This document shows, in pieces, positions 52,645 to 61,898 of a stretch of 64,000 bases of DNA; the first letter of the stretch is position 1, and each line of letters opens with the position of its first letter. The stretch spans positions 62,001 to 126,000 of the forward strand of contig NZ_LISX01000004.1 of the NCBI RefSeq assembly GCF_001905465.1. Reading direction: 5' to 3'. A program made the position numbers and the translations under genes. The DNA comes from Kitasatospora sp. CB01950. GTDB taxonomy: Bacteria > Actinomycetota > Actinomycetes > Streptomycetales > Streptomycetaceae. The notes beneath the pieces were generated by a model. That model made no database searches, was not told the DNA's origin, and saw nothing but the letters and a program-made list of their open reading frames with translations.

Positions 52645-54246
52645 ATGGCCCGTACCCTGCAGCAGCCGTCCCACCGGCGCCGCAACAAGTTCCCGGCGGT
52701 GCTCGCCACCGCGACCGCGCTGGCGCTGGCCGGCACTGGACTGGCCCTGTCCGCCGGCGGCGCGAACGCCGCGGTCGGCAACCTGGTGAGCAACGGCGGC
52801 TTCGACTCCGGCCTCTCCGGCTGGACCTGCACCGGCAGCACCACCACGGTCTCCACCCCGGTCCACTCCGGCACCGGCGCGCTGGCCGCCACCCCGGGCG
52901 CCGGCGACACCGCCGAGTGCACCCAGACCGTCTCGGTGCTCCCCAACACCGCCTACCAGCTGAACGGCTGGGTCCAGGGCTCGTACGTCTACCTGGGCGC
53001 CCGCGGCACCGGCGGCACCGACCCGTCGACCTGGTCGGCGCAGAGCAGCTGGAACCAGCTGAACACCACCTTCACCACCGGCGCCAACACCACCAGCGTC
53101 ACCCTGTACGTGCACGGCTGGTACGGGCAGCCCACCTACTACGCGGACGACATCCAGCTGATCGGCCCGGGCGGCACCGCCACCCCGACGCCGTCGGCCT
53201 CCGCCACCTCGGCCTCGCCGAAGCCGTCCGCCTCGGCCTCCGCGTCCGCGTCGCCGTCGCAGAGCGCCTCGCCGTCGGCGTCCAGCTCCCCCAGCCCGTC
53301 CAACTCGCCGAGCCCGTCCGGCTCCGCGACCAGCCCGCCGCCGAACACCGGTCTGCCGAAGCACGTGCTGACCGGCTACTGGCAGAACTTCGACAACGGC
53401 TCGACCGTGCAGAAGCTGCGTGACGTGCAGAGCGCGTACGACATCATCGCGGTCTCCTTCGCCGACTCGACCACCACCCAGGGCGCGATCTCCTTCACCC
53501 TGGACCCGGCGCTGGCCACCAAGCTCGGCGGCTACACCGACGCCGACTTCAAGGCCGACATCGCCGCCAAGCACGCGGCGGGCAAGAAGGTCGTCCTCTC
53601 CATCGGCGGCCAGAACGGCGCGATCTCGGTGGGCAGTTCGGCCGCCGCGACCGCGTTCTCCGACTCGGCGTACAAGCTGATCCAGCAGTACGGCTTCGAC
53701 GGCATCGACGTCGACCTGGAGAACGGCGTCAACGCCACCTACATGGCGCAGGCGCTGCACACCCTGCAGGCCAAGGTCGGCTCCGGCTTCGTGCTGACCA
53801 TGGCGCCCGAGACCATCGGGATGTACTCCACCGCCGGTGCGTACTTCCAGCTGGCGCTGGCCACCAAGGACATCCTCACCGTCGTCAACACCCAGTTCTA
53901 CAACTCCGGTGGCATGAACGGCTGCGACGGCAAGGTCTACACCCAGGGCACCGTCGACTTCATCACCGCGCAGGTCTGCACCCACATCCAGGGCGGTCTG
54001 CGTCCGGACCAGGTCGGCATCGGCGTCCCCGCCTCCAGCAAGGCGGCGGGCGGCGGCTACGTCAACTCCACCGTGGTGAACAACGCGCTGGACTGCCTGG
54101 CCACCGGCAACCACTGCGGCAGCTTCGTCCCGCCGGCCAAGTGGCCGACCATCCGCGGCGCGATGACCTGGTCGACCAACTGGGACGCCAACAACGGCAA
54201 CGACTTCTCCAACAACGTCGGGGCGTTCGTCCGCGGCATGCAGTGA
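52645..54246 (+). CDS. secreted GH18 chitinase with carbohydrate-binding module
   Basis: 533 aa. A twin-arginine-like/basic signal peptide (MARTLQQPSHRRRNKFPAVLATATALALAGT ... GGANA) with cleavage near residue 42 is followed by a beta-sandwich CBM (~45-178: LVSNGGFDSGLSGWTC, GWVQGSYVYLGARG). A Ser/Pro/Ala linker (~179-232) leads to a GH18 barrel. The catalytic motif is DGIDVDLE with Asp357 and acid Glu359. LSIGGQNGAI, MAPETIGMY and MTWSTNWD are also present. GGAG lies 7 nt before the ATG. Control by DasR is suggested by the upstream dre site. Confidence 0.95.
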   Translation: MARTLQQPSHRRRNKFPAVLATATALALAGTGLALSAGGANAAVGNLVSNGGFDSGLSGWTCTGSTTTVSTPVHSGTGALAATPGAGDTAECTQTVSVLPNTAYQLNGWVQGSYVYLGARGTGGTDPSTWSAQSSWNQLNTTFTTGANTTSVTLYVHGWYGQPTYYADDIQLIGPGGTATPTPSASATSASPKPSASASASASPSQSASPSASSSPSPSNSPSPSGSATSPPPNTGLPKHVLTGYWQNFDNGSTVQKLRDVQSAYDIIAVSFADSTTTQGAISFTLDPALATKLGGYTDADFKADIAAKHAAGKKVVLSIGGQNGAISVGSSAAATAFSDSAYKLIQQYGFDGIDVDLENGVNATYMAQALHTLQAKVGSGFVLTMAPETIGMYSTAGAYFQLALATKDILTVVNTQFYNSGGMNGCDGKVYTQGTVDFITAQVCTHIQGGLRPDQVGIGVPASSKAAGGGYVNSTVVNNALDCLATGNHCGSFVPPAKWPTIRGAMTWSTNWDANNGNDFSNNVGAFVRGMQ

Positions 54247-54293
54247 CCTTCCGTCGGTGCGCCGCTCCTTGAGGGTGGAGCAGGTGCACACCA

Positions 54294-54329
54294 GGGGCCC
54301 GTCGTACCACTGGGGGTACGGCGGGCCCC
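54294..54329. terminator. terminator between chitinase and prepilin peptidase genes
   Basis: 15-bp arms with one G-T pair (GGGGCCCGTCGTACC 54294-54308, GGTACGGCGGGCCCC 54315-54329) between convergent genes. Confidence 0.87.
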
Positions 54330-54338
54330 GCCCTTGTG

Positions 54339-55004
54339 TCAGGACGTGAGCAGCACCGCCGCCAGGGTGCCCAGCAGCATCGCCGGGCCGAACGCGAACT
54401 CGCTGCGGCGGCCGGCCCGGCGCAGCACCAGCAGGGCGACCGCCCACAGCGCGGCGATCAGCCACATGTACAGCAGACCGGCGTAGAACGTCCGCCGGCC
54501 GGCCAGACCGAGCACCGCGCCCAGCGACGGGGCGAGCTTGGCATCGCCGAGGCCCATCGGCGCGAACAGCGCCATCAGCAGGAACAGCGCGCCCAGCGCG
54601 CCCGCCGCCAGCGCGCAGCGCAGCCACACCGCCGGGCGGTGGTCGGCGAGCGGGACCAGCAGGGCCGTCCCGGCCAGCAACGGCAGGGTCAGGGCGTCCG
54701 GCAGCCGCTGGACGCCCGCGTCCACGAAGGCCAGCACGGTGCCGAACAGCGCCACCCACACCAGCAGCGGCAGCAGGCCCTGCGGGGCGTGCGCGGCAAG
54801 GACGGCGCCGACGGCCGCGGCGGCCAGTTCGACGGTCAGCGGCGGCGGCCAGGACCGCCCGCCGCAGCGCACGCAGCGGCCCAGCGGCGTCACCGCGCAG
54901 GACCGCCACGCCTCGCCGGCCGGCACCGCGAACCGCACCACAGCGGAGCGCAGCAGCACCCCGGCCAGCAGGCCGAACACCGCCCCCAACGTCGTTCCCA
55001 GCAT
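54339..55004 (-). CDS. type IV prepilin-like peptidase (A24 family)
   Basis: 221 aa membrane aspartyl protease. A short N-terminal region includes the zinc-ligand-like CVRCGG, then about six membrane segments. The two catalytic aspartates are in VDAGVQRLPDALTLP and GLGDAKLAPSLGAVLG (GxGD), and FGPAMLLG is the usual C-terminal element. It would process prepilins or Tad-type pilins; no pilin gene is nearby. Confidence 0.9.
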   Translation of the reverse strand: MLGTTLGAVFGLLAGVLLRSAVVRFAVPAGEAWRSCAVTPLGRCVRCGGRSWPPPLTVELAAAAVGAVLAAHAPQGLLPLLVWVALFGTVLAFVDAGVQRLPDALTLPLLAGTALLVPLADHRPAVWLRCALAAGALGALFLLMALFAPMGLGDAKLAPSLGAVLGLAGRRTFYAGLLYMWLIAALWAVALLVLRRAGRRSEFAFGPAMLLGTLAAVLLTS

Positions 55005-55122
55005 CCGGCGCCTCCCCTAGGACCCGCCGCGACCCTACCGCCGCACCGCCGTTCGCCCGTCCGTGTCCAGGTGGCGAACACCACGCCGACACCCGCCCCG
55101 CACGGCCGTAAAGTAACCGGGC

Positions 55123-56337
55123 ATGCAGGTCATCCAGTCCAGCAAACTCGCCAATGTCTGCTACGACATTCGCGGCCCGGTGCTCGACGAGGCGATGCGG
55201 CTGGAGGAGCAGGGCCACCGCATCCTCAAGCTCAACACCGGCAACCCGGCCGCGTTCGGTTTCGACGCCCCGCCCGAGATCCTCCAGGACATCCTCCGCA
55301 ACCTGTCCTCCGCGCACGGCTACGGCGACTCCAAGGGCCTGCTGTCGGCCCGCCGCGCCGTGGTCATGCACTACGAGGAACGCGGCCTGCACGGACTGTC
55401 GGTCGAGGACGTCTACCTGGGCAACGGCGTCTCCGAGCTGATCCAGCTCGCCATGACCGCCCTGCTCGACGACGGCGACGAAGTCCTCGTCCCCGCCCCC
55501 GACTACCCGCTGTGGACGGCCTCGGTCTCGCTGGCAGGCGGCACCGCCGTCCACTACCGCTGCGACGAACAGGCCGAGTGGTACCCCGACCTCGCCGACA
55601 TCGCCGCGAAGATCACCGACCGCACCCGGGCGATCGTCGTCATCAACCCCAACAACCCCACCGGCGCGGTCTATCCGCGCGAACTGCTGGAGGGGATCGC
55701 CGAACTCGCCCGCCGGCACCGGCTGGTGATCTACGCGGACGAGATCTACGACAAGATCCTCTACGACGGCGTGGAGCACACCCCGCTCGCCACCCTCGCC
55801 CCGGACCTCTTCTGCGTCACCTTCAACGGCATGTCCAAGTCGTACCGGGTGGCCGGCTTCCGCAGCGGCTGGATGGTGCTCTCCGGCGACCGGCAGCGCG
55901 CCCGCTCCTACATCGAGGGCCTCAACGTCCTCGCCTCGATGCGCCTGTGCGCCAACATGCCCGCCCAGCACGCGGTCGCCGCGGCCCTCGGCGGACGGCA
56001 GTCCATCCAGGACCTGATCCTGCCCGGCGGCCGCCTGCTCGCCTCGCGCGACGCCGCCCACCGGCTCCTCAACGAGATCCCCGGCGTCTCCTGCGTGAAG
56101 CCCAAGGGCGCGCTGTACGCGTTCCCGCGGCTCGACCCGCAGGTCTACAAGATCAAGGACGACGCGCGGATGGTCCTCGACCTGCTGCGCGCCCAGCGCA
56201 TCCTGATCGTCCAGGGCACCGGCTTCAACTGGCCCACCCCCGACCACTTCCGCCTGGTCACCCTCCCCCGCCCGGAGGACATCACGGACGCGGTCACCCG
56301 CATCGGCGACTTCCTCTCGGGCTACGTCCAGGCGTAA
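55123..56337 (+). CDS. pyridoxal-phosphate aminotransferase (AlaA/AlaT-like)
   Basis: 404 aa class I/II aminotransferase, probably alanine-type. Conserved: IRGPVLDEAMRLEEQGHRILKLNTGNPAAFGFDAP, GYGDSKGLLSARRAVV, VINPNNPTGAVYPRELL, YADEIYDKILYDG, and the Schiff-base Lys in FNGMSKSYRVAGFRSGWM. The C-terminal PKGALYAFPRLD is also typical. No ribosome site is seen, and a -10-like TAAAGT ends 8 nt before the ATG, suggesting a leaderless mRNA. It is convergent with pckG and followed by a hairpin. Confidence 0.93.
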   Translation: MQVIQSSKLANVCYDIRGPVLDEAMRLEEQGHRILKLNTGNPAAFGFDAPPEILQDILRNLSSAHGYGDSKGLLSARRAVVMHYEERGLHGLSVEDVYLGNGVSELIQLAMTALLDDGDEVLVPAPDYPLWTASVSLAGGTAVHYRCDEQAEWYPDLADIAAKITDRTRAIVVINPNNPTGAVYPRELLEGIAELARRHRLVIYADEIYDKILYDGVEHTPLATLAPDLFCVTFNGMSKSYRVAGFRSGWMVLSGDRQRARSYIEGLNVLASMRLCANMPAQHAVAAALGGRQSIQDLILPGGRLLASRDAAHRLLNEIPGVSCVKPKGALYAFPRLDPQVYKIKDDARMVLDLLRAQRILIVQGTGFNWPTPDHFRLVTLPRPEDITDAVTRIGDFLSGYVQA

Positions 56338-56343
56338 CGCGCA

Positions 56344-56390
56344 GCAAGGTCCGGCCGAGGACGGGACTTCCCGCTCCGACCGGACCTTGC
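56344..56390. terminator. bidirectional terminator between aminotransferase and pckG
   Basis: Perfect 11-bp arms GCAAGGTCCGG (56344-56354) and CCGGACCTTGC (56380-56390) with partial pairing inside the loop. Confidence 0.85.
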
Positions 56391-56417
56391 CGTACGGGTC
56401 TACCGCTCAGCGCAGCG

Positions 56418-58247
56418 TCACTCGCCGAGGCGCTTGACCAGGGCCTGGTACTCGTCCCACAGCGCCTTCGGCGTGTGCTCGCCGAACAGCTCCAGGTGGG
56501 CCGGGACCAGCGCGGCCTCCTGCTTCCAGATCTCGTTGTCGACCGAGAACAGCAGCTCCTGGTCGGCCGCCGGGATCTCCAGCCCGTCGAGGTCGAAGCC
56601 CTCGACCTTCGGCAGGACGCCGATCGGGGTGTCGACGCCCTCGGCGGTGCCTTCGAGGCGCTCGACGATCCACTTCAGGACGCGGCTGTTCTCGCCGTAG
56701 CCGGGCCACACGAACTTGCCGTCGGCGTTCTTGCGGAACCAGTTGACGTAGTAGATCTTCGGCAGCTTGGCGGCGTCGGCCTCGGCGCCGATCTTCAGCC
56801 AGTGCGCGAAGTAGTCGCCCATGTTGTAGCCGCAGAACGGCAGCATGGCGAACGGGTCGCGGCGCAGCTCGCCGACGGTGCCCTCGGCGGCGGCGGTCTT
56901 CTCGGAGGCGATGTTGGCGCCGAGGAAGACGCCGTGCTGCCAGTCGAAGGACTCGGTGACCAGCGGGACGGCGGTGGCGCGGCGGCCGCCGAAGAGGATC
57001 GCGGAGATCGGGACGCCCGCCGGGTCCTCCCACTCGTCGGCGATGGTCGGGCACTGCGAGGCCGGGACGGCGAAGCGCGCGTTCGGGTGGGCGGCGGGGG
57101 TGCCGGACGCGGGGGTCCAGTCGTTGCCGCGCCAGTCGGTGAGGTGCGCGGGGGCGTCCTCGGTGAGGCCCTCCCACCACACGTCGCCGTCGTCGGTGAG
57201 CGCGACGTTGGTGAAGACGGTGTTGCCCCAGAGGGTCTTGATGGCGTTGGCGTTGGTGTCCTCGCCGGTGCCGGGGGCGACGCCGAAGAAGCCGGCCTCG
57301 GGGTTGATGGCGTAGAGCCGGCCGTCGGCGCCGAAGCGCATCCAGGCGATGTCGTCGCCGATGGTCTCGACCTTCCAGCCCGGGACGGTGGGCTGGAGCA
57401 TGGCGAGGTTGGTCTTGCCGCAGGCGGACGGGAACGCGGCGGCGACGTACTTGACCTCGCCGGACGGCGGGGTGAGCTTCAGGATGAGCATGTGCTCGGC
57501 CAGCCAGCCCTCGTCGCGGGCCATGGTGGAGGCGATGCGCAGCGCGTAGCACTTCTTGCCGAGCAGGGCGTTGCCGCCGTAGCCGGAGCCGAAGGACCAG
57601 ATCTCGCGGGTCTCGGGGAAGTGCGAGATGTACTTGGTGGTGTTGCACGGCCAGGCGACGTCGGCCTCGCCCTCGGCGAGCGGGGCGCCGACGGTGTGGA
57701 CGGCCTTGACGAAGTCGCCGTCCTCGCCGAGCTGGTCGAGCACGGCCCGACCCATGCGGGTCATCACGCGCATCGAGACGGCGACGTACGCGGAGTCGGT
57801 GAGCTCGACGCCGTACGCGGCCAGCGGGGAGCCGACCGGGCCCATCGAGAACGGCACCACGTACATGGTGCGGCCCTTCATCGCGCCGCGGAACAGGCCC
57901 TTCTCGCCCTGGAAGATCTCCCGCATCTCGGCGGGGGCCTTCCAGTGGTTGGTCGGGCCGGCGTCCTTCTTCTGCTCGGAGCAGATGAAGGTGCGGTCCT
58001 CGACGCGGGCGACGTCGGACGGGTCGGAAGCCGCGTAGTAGGAGTTGGGCCGCTTGCTCTCGTCGAGCTTGGTGAAGGTGCCCTGGGCGACGAGCTGCTC
58101 GGCGAGGCGGTGGTACTCCTCCTCGGAGCCGTCGCACCACACCACCTGGTCGGGCTCGGTGAGGGCGGCAATCTCGTCGACCCACTCCACCAGACGCTGG
58201 TGGCGGGTGGGCGCGGACTCGGCGAGCGCAGAGATCTGAGGCGACAC
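56418..58247 (-). CDS. pckG: GTP-dependent phosphoenolpyruvate carboxykinase
   Basis: 609 aa cytosolic enzyme converting oxaloacetate and GTP to phosphoenolpyruvate in gluconeogenesis. Signature [12 protein letters not shown] (P-loop), [14 protein letters not shown] (metal Asp), the oxaloacetate/PEP-binding [46 protein letters not shown], and the GTP-type [17 protein letters not shown]. With GlpX it completes the two irreversible steps back to hexose. Confidence 0.97.
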   Translation of the reverse strand: MSPQISALAESAPTRHQRLVEWVDEIAALTEPDQVVWCDGSEEEYHRLAEQLVAQGTFTKLDESKRPNSYYAASDPSDVARVEDRTFICSEQKKDAGPTNHWKAPAEMREIFQGEKGLFRGAMKGRTMYVVPFSMGPVGSPLAAYGVELTDSAYVAVSMRVMTRMGRAVLDQLGEDGDFVKAVHTVGAPLAEGEADVAWPCNTTKYISHFPETREIWSFGSGYGGNALLGKKCYALRIASTMARDEGWLAEHMLILKLTPPSGEVKYVAAAFPSACGKTNLAMLQPTVPGWKVETIGDDIAWMRFGADGRLYAINPEAGFFGVAPGTGEDTNANAIKTLWGNTVFTNVALTDDGDVWWEGLTEDAPAHLTDWRGNDWTPASGTPAAHPNARFAVPASQCPTIADEWEDPAGVPISAILFGGRRATAVPLVTESFDWQHGVFLGANIASEKTAAAEGTVGELRRDPFAMLPFCGYNMGDYFAHWLKIGAEADAAKLPKIYYVNWFRKNADGKFVWPGYGENSRVLKWIVERLEGTAEGVDTPIGVLPKVEGFDLDGLEIPAADQELLFSVDNEIWKQEAALVPAHLELFGEHTPKALWDEYQALVKRLGE

Positions 58248-58520
58248 GATCGCTCCGTTTCACACCATCTCGGCCAGGAGACGGCTACGCGGGGGTTGAG
58301 GGTCCTTACACGGTAGACCGGTGAACCCTCCCTCCATTCGTCGAAATGGCGCTATTGACGAGATCTTTACTACGTAGTGTCTGGTTCGGAGGCCAGGAAT
58401 CGCCCCGCCGACGCCCCGAACGGCCCCCTCCGACACCCCTCGAACACTCCAGAACGTCTAAAAGTGAGGATCGCCACTTTCCTACGAGCCGGTAACCTAC
58501 GGTTCCGTAAGATGTTGCCC
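58248..58520. promoter_or_regulatory. pckG-hemolysin III divergent region
   Basis: 273 bp, AT-rich in the middle. It contains a perfect 10-bp palindrome ACTACGTAGT (58369-58378) and CCATT/AATGG flanking CGTCGAA (58334-58349). On the plus strand TAACCT (58490s) sits near the hemolysin start. It presumably holds both promoters. Confidence 0.55.
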
Positions 58521-59180
58521 ATGACCGCGGAAGCCCTCGAACTCGTCAAGCCCAAGTGGCGCGGCTGGCTCCATGCCGGCATGTTCCCGGCCTCGCTGGC
58601 CGCCGGAATCGTGTTGATCTGCCTGGCCGAGTCGACGGCGGCGCGGGTCGCCTGCGTCGTCTACTCGGTGAGCGCCTGGATGCTGTTCGGGGTGAGCGCG
58701 GTGTACCACCGCTTCACCTGGGGTCCGCGCGGCGAGGCGGTGCTGCGCCGGCTGGACCACGCGAACATCTTCCTGATCATCGCGGGGACGTACACCCCGT
58801 TCACCATCCTGCTGCTGGACGGCGCACGGCAGCAGATCCTGCTGTGGCTGGTGTGGGGCGGGGCGCTGGCCGGCATAGCGTTCCGGGTGTTCTGGGTCGG
58901 CGCCCCGCGCTGGCTGTACACCCCGTGCTACCTGGCGCTCGGCTGGGCGGCGGTGTTCTTCCTGCCGGACTTCCTGCACAAGGGCGGCGCGGCCGTACTG
59001 ACGCTGATCGTCGTCGGCGGCGCGCTCTACACCATCGGCGGAGTCATCTACGGCATCAAGCGCCCGAACCCGTCACCGCGCTGGTTCGGCTTCCACGAGG
59101 TGTTCCACGCGTTCACCCTCGGCGCGTTCATCGTGCAGTACGTGGGGGTCTCGCTGGTGGCGTACACCGCCGCCGGCTGA
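58521..59180 (+). CDS. hemolysin III / PAQR-family membrane protein
   Basis: 219 aa, seven membrane spans. The family motifs are SAVYHRFTWGP, LRRLDHANIFLIIAGTYTPFTILLL, and the late FHEVFHAFTLGAFIVQY; the conserved Ser, Asp and three His (SxxxH, DHAxI, HxxxH) form a metal site typical of PAQR hydrolases such as ceramidases. The name hemolysin is historical. The ATG at 58521 was chosen, with 58512 an alternative. A -10-like TAACCT lies about 15 nt upstream, so the leader is very short. Confidence 0.9.
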   Translation: MTAEALELVKPKWRGWLHAGMFPASLAAGIVLICLAESTAARVACVVYSVSAWMLFGVSAVYHRFTWGPRGEAVLRRLDHANIFLIIAGTYTPFTILLLDGARQQILLWLVWGGALAGIAFRVFWVGAPRWLYTPCYLALGWAAVFFLPDFLHKGGAAVLTLIVVGGALYTIGGVIYGIKRPNPSPRWFGFHEVFHAFTLGAFIVQYVGVSLVAYTAAG

Positions 59181-59206
59181 CCGCCGCAGAAACGCTCCTG
59201 CTCCAC

Positions 59207-59479
59207 TCAGTACCGCACCGGCTGGGCCGCCCGCGCCTCCAGCCGCTCCCGGGCCCGACGGCAGCGCTCGCAATGCGCCGCGTCGGGCCCTTCGCCTGCC
59301 GCCCGCTGGTGGGCCCGGCCGCGGAAGCGGTACCCGACCCAGACCATCACGGCCGCCACCTCGACCGCCGACACCACCCAGACCAGGCGGGCTCCGCCGA
59401 TCAAGTACCCGGCTATGACCGCCAGCGCGGCCAGCACACCGACCACGCCGCTCCAGAACCCGGTCGCTCCGTACTCCAT
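59207..59479 (-). CDS. small membrane protein with CxxC
   Basis: 90 aa. Two hydrophobic segments (GVVGVLAALAVIAGYLIGG; LVWVVSAVEVAAVMVWVGYRF) precede a cytosolic charged tail with HCERCRRARERLEAR, one CxxC. GGGAGG lies 6 nt before the ATG at 59479. Function unknown. It is convergent with the hemolysin III gene (26 bp). Confidence 0.78.
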   Translation of the reverse strand: MEYGATGFWSGVVGVLAALAVIAGYLIGGARLVWVVSAVEVAAVMVWVGYRFRGRAHQRAAGEGPDAAHCERCRRARERLEARAAQPVRY

Positions 59480-59645
59480 TGGCAAACCTCCCGCCGGCCG
59501 ACAGGTTATCTGACAGGTCGTCAGAGAACTCCCCACCTACAGTGACACGTCCGGCACGCAGCGCGGGCGAACAGGGGATCAACAGCGCATCAATTCCAGA
59601 CGTGGGGATCTCGCAGCACGGGCTTCGGTTGACACCTGCCGTCTT

Positions 59646-59669
59646 TTGACAGTTACTCTCATTCGAGAG
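59646..59669 (+). promoter_or_regulatory. candidate TetR operator and -35 of the MFS-TetR operon
   Basis: TTGACA (59646-59651) is followed immediately by CTCTC-ATTC-GAGAG (59656-59669), a perfect 5-bp-arm palindrome, ahead of the MFS start. It could be the operator of the downstream-encoded TetR. The 214-bp gap to the membrane-protein gene contains nothing else clear. Confidence 0.5.
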
Positions 59670-59693
59670 ATGCCATCGGATGGGGGTTCCGTC

Positions 59694-61247
59694 ATGTCCG
59701 CTCCACACCCACGGCGCTGGATCGCGTTGGTCGCGGTCGCACTCAGCGTTCTCGTCATCGGCTTCGACACCACGGTGCTGAACGTCGCCCTGCCCGACCT
59801 GGCCCGGCAGTTGAACGCCGACACCGGGCAGCAGCAGTGGATCGTCGACGCCTACACGGTGGTGTTCGCCGCCGCCATGCTCCCGGCCGGCCTGCTGGGC
59901 GACAGGTTCGGCCGCCGCCGCACGCTGGTGCTCGGCCTCGCCCTGTTCGGTGCGGCCTCGGTGCTCGGCACCCTGGCCGGCAGCCCCGCCACGCTGATCG
60001 CGGCCCGCGCCGCGATGGGCCTGGCCGCCGCGTTCGTGATGCCGATGTCGATGGCGGTGATCCCCGCGATCTTCCCGCCCGCCGAACAGCGCCGCGCCAC
60101 CGCCCTGTTGAGCACCATGACCGCGCTCGGCGTGCCGCTCGGGCCGATCATCGGCGGCTTGCTGCTGCGCGGCTTCTGGTGGGGCTCGATCTTCCTGATC
60201 AACGTGCCGCTGGTGCTGCTCGGGGTGGTCGCCTGCCTGCTGCTGCTGCCGGAGTCCGCCGACCCGGCCGCGCCCCGGATCGACCTGCCGTCCGCGGGCC
60301 TGGCCGCCGGCGGTCTGGCCGCGCTCACCTGGGGCATCATCGAGGGCCCCGAACGCGGCTGGGGCGACGCCCTGGTGCTCGGCGCGCTGATCGGCGCCGC
60401 GGCCGCACTGACGGCGCTGGTACTGCGCAGCCGCCGCCGGGAGCACCCGATGCTCGACCTGCGGCTGCTCGCCGAGCCGATGTTCCGCTGGTGCGCGATC
60501 GCCGTCACGCTGGTCTCGATCGCCCTGTTCGGCGGGTTCTTCGTGCTGCCGGCGTACTTCCGGAGCGTGCTGGGCGCCGACGCGCTCGGCAGCGGCCTGC
60601 GGCTGATGCCGATGATGGGCGGCCTGCTGGTCGCCGCCCGGCTCGGCGAGCGCCTGGTGCGCCGCTTCGCCCCGCGCGGCGTGATCACCGCCGGGCTGGC
60701 GCTGATCGCCCTCGCGATGCTGCTCGGCAGCCGCACCTCGGTCGGCGACGGCTACGGGTGGACGGCGCTGTGGCTGGTGCTGTTCGGCGCCGGACTCGGC
60801 CTGGTCCTGATCACCGCGACGGCGTCCGCGCTGCTCCTGCTGCCGCCGGCCAAGGCCGGGGTCGGCGCCGGGCTGGTGCAGACGCTCCGCCAGGTCGGCG
60901 GCGCGATCGGCGTCGCCGTGTTCGGCAGCCTGCTGGCGGCCGGCTACCGCTCCGGACTGCACCTCCCGGCGCTCCCGGCGGACGCCGCGCAGCGGGTCCG
61001 CGGTTCGGTGGTCGCCGCCGACGCGGTCGCCGAGCGGCTGGCCGATCCGGGGCTGGCCGCGGCCGCGCACGGCGCGTACGTGCACGGCATGGGCCTGGTG
61101 CTGCTGACGGCCGGGCTGCTCGCGGCGGTGTCCGCCGTGCTGGTCGCGGCCCGGATGCCGGGCGCCGGCGACCCGGTGGCCGCAGACGCCCCCGAGGTGC
61201 GGCCGGTGGCCGCGGCGGCGGGTGATCCCGGAGAATCGACCGCATGA
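59694..61247 (+). CDS. MFS transporter, DHA2 family (14-span drug efflux type)
   Basis: 517 aa, 14 membrane spans. Motif D1 is VLVIGFDTTVLNVALPDLARQLNADTGQQQWIVDAY, motif A GLLGDRFGRRRTLVLG, and motif C ALGVPLGPIIGGLLLRGFWWGSIFLINVP. This EmrB/QacA-type organisation exports drugs or metabolites. The ATG at 59694 has GGGGG upstream; an ATG at 59670 is possible. The stop overlaps the TetR start (ATGA). Confidence 0.93.
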   Translation: MSAPHPRRWIALVAVALSVLVIGFDTTVLNVALPDLARQLNADTGQQQWIVDAYTVVFAAAMLPAGLLGDRFGRRRTLVLGLALFGAASVLGTLAGSPATLIAARAAMGLAAAFVMPMSMAVIPAIFPPAEQRRATALLSTMTALGVPLGPIIGGLLLRGFWWGSIFLINVPLVLLGVVACLLLLPESADPAAPRIDLPSAGLAAGGLAALTWGIIEGPERGWGDALVLGALIGAAAALTALVLRSRRREHPMLDLRLLAEPMFRWCAIAVTLVSIALFGGFFVLPAYFRSVLGADALGSGLRLMPMMGGLLVAARLGERLVRRFAPRGVITAGLALIALAMLLGSRTSVGDGYGWTALWLVLFGAGLGLVLITATASALLLLPPAKAGVGAGLVQTLRQVGGAIGVAVFGSLLAAGYRSGLHLPALPADAAQRVRGSVVAADAVAERLADPGLAAAAHGAYVHGMGLVLLTAGLLAAVSAVLVAARMPGAGDPVAADAPEVRPVAAAAGDPGESTA

Positions 61248-61891
61248 CCACCCCGCGCAGCGCCCGGCCCCGCCCGTCCGACGACTCCTCCGGTTCGTTG
61301 GAGGAGCTGGTCGAAGCACCGCTGTCGCTGCGCGAGCGCAAGAAGCTGAAGACCCGCCAGTCCCTGCGCCGGGAGGCGTTCCGGCTGTTCGCGGAGCAGG
61401 GCTGGGAGGCCACCACCGTCGACCGGATCGCGGCGGCGGCGGAGGTCTCCCCGTCCACCTTCTTCCGGTACTTCCCGACCAAGGAGGACCTGGTCCTCAG
61501 CGACGAGTACGACCCGCTGATGGCCGCCGCGATCCGGTCCCGACCGGCGGACGAGCCCTTCCTCACCTCCGCGCGGGCGGTGCTGGTCGGGCTGGTCCGC
61601 CGGATCGACGAGCGGGAGCACGCCGAGCTGTACCAGCGGATGCAACTGACCGCCTCGGTCCCGAGCCTGCGGGCCCGGATGCTCAACGGCTCCGGCCAGC
61701 CGACCGGGATGCTGCTCGACCTGCTCACCGAACGGGCCGGCCTGGACGCCCCCACCCTCGAACTGCGGATCACCGCCGCCGCGGTCTCCGCCGCGCTCAC
61801 CGAGACCTCGCTGTACTGGGCCGACAACGGCGCCCGGGACAACCTGGCGGACCTGCTCGACCGGGCCCTCGCCCACCTGCAGAACCTCTGA
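61244..61891 (+). CDS. TetR-family transcriptional regulator (AcrR type)
   Basis: 215 aa. The polar N-terminus (~30 residues) is followed by the HTH LRREAFRLFAEQGWEATTVDRIAAAAEVSPSTFFRYFPTKEDLVLSDEYD, then a helical ligand domain. Its ATG overlaps the MFS stop by 4 bp, so pump and repressor are cotranslated, a classical drug-sensing operon. It probably binds the palindrome at 59656-59669. Confidence 0.93.
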   Translation: MTTPRSARPRPSDDSSGSLEELVEAPLSLRERKKLKTRQSLRREAFRLFAEQGWEATTVDRIAAAAEVSPSTFFRYFPTKEDLVLSDEYDPLMAAAIRSRPADEPFLTSARAVLVGLVRRIDEREHAELYQRMQLTASVPSLRARMLNGSGQPTGMLLDLLTERAGLDAPTLELRITAAAVSAALTETSLYWADNGARDNLADLLDRALAHLQNL

Positions 61892-61898
61892 CGCCGGG

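Noticed and set aside
52468..56247. A 1,259-codon minus-strand open frame opposite the chitinase and aminotransferase genes
   Set aside because: No recognisable domain; the plus-strand genes have signal peptide, active sites and ribosome sites. It is the same GC-frame artefact.
54336..58316. A 1,326-codon plus-strand open frame crossing prepilin peptidase, aminotransferase and pckG
   Set aside because: It opposes or overlaps genes with clear catalytic motifs and itself has low-complexity Arg/Gly/Pro content.
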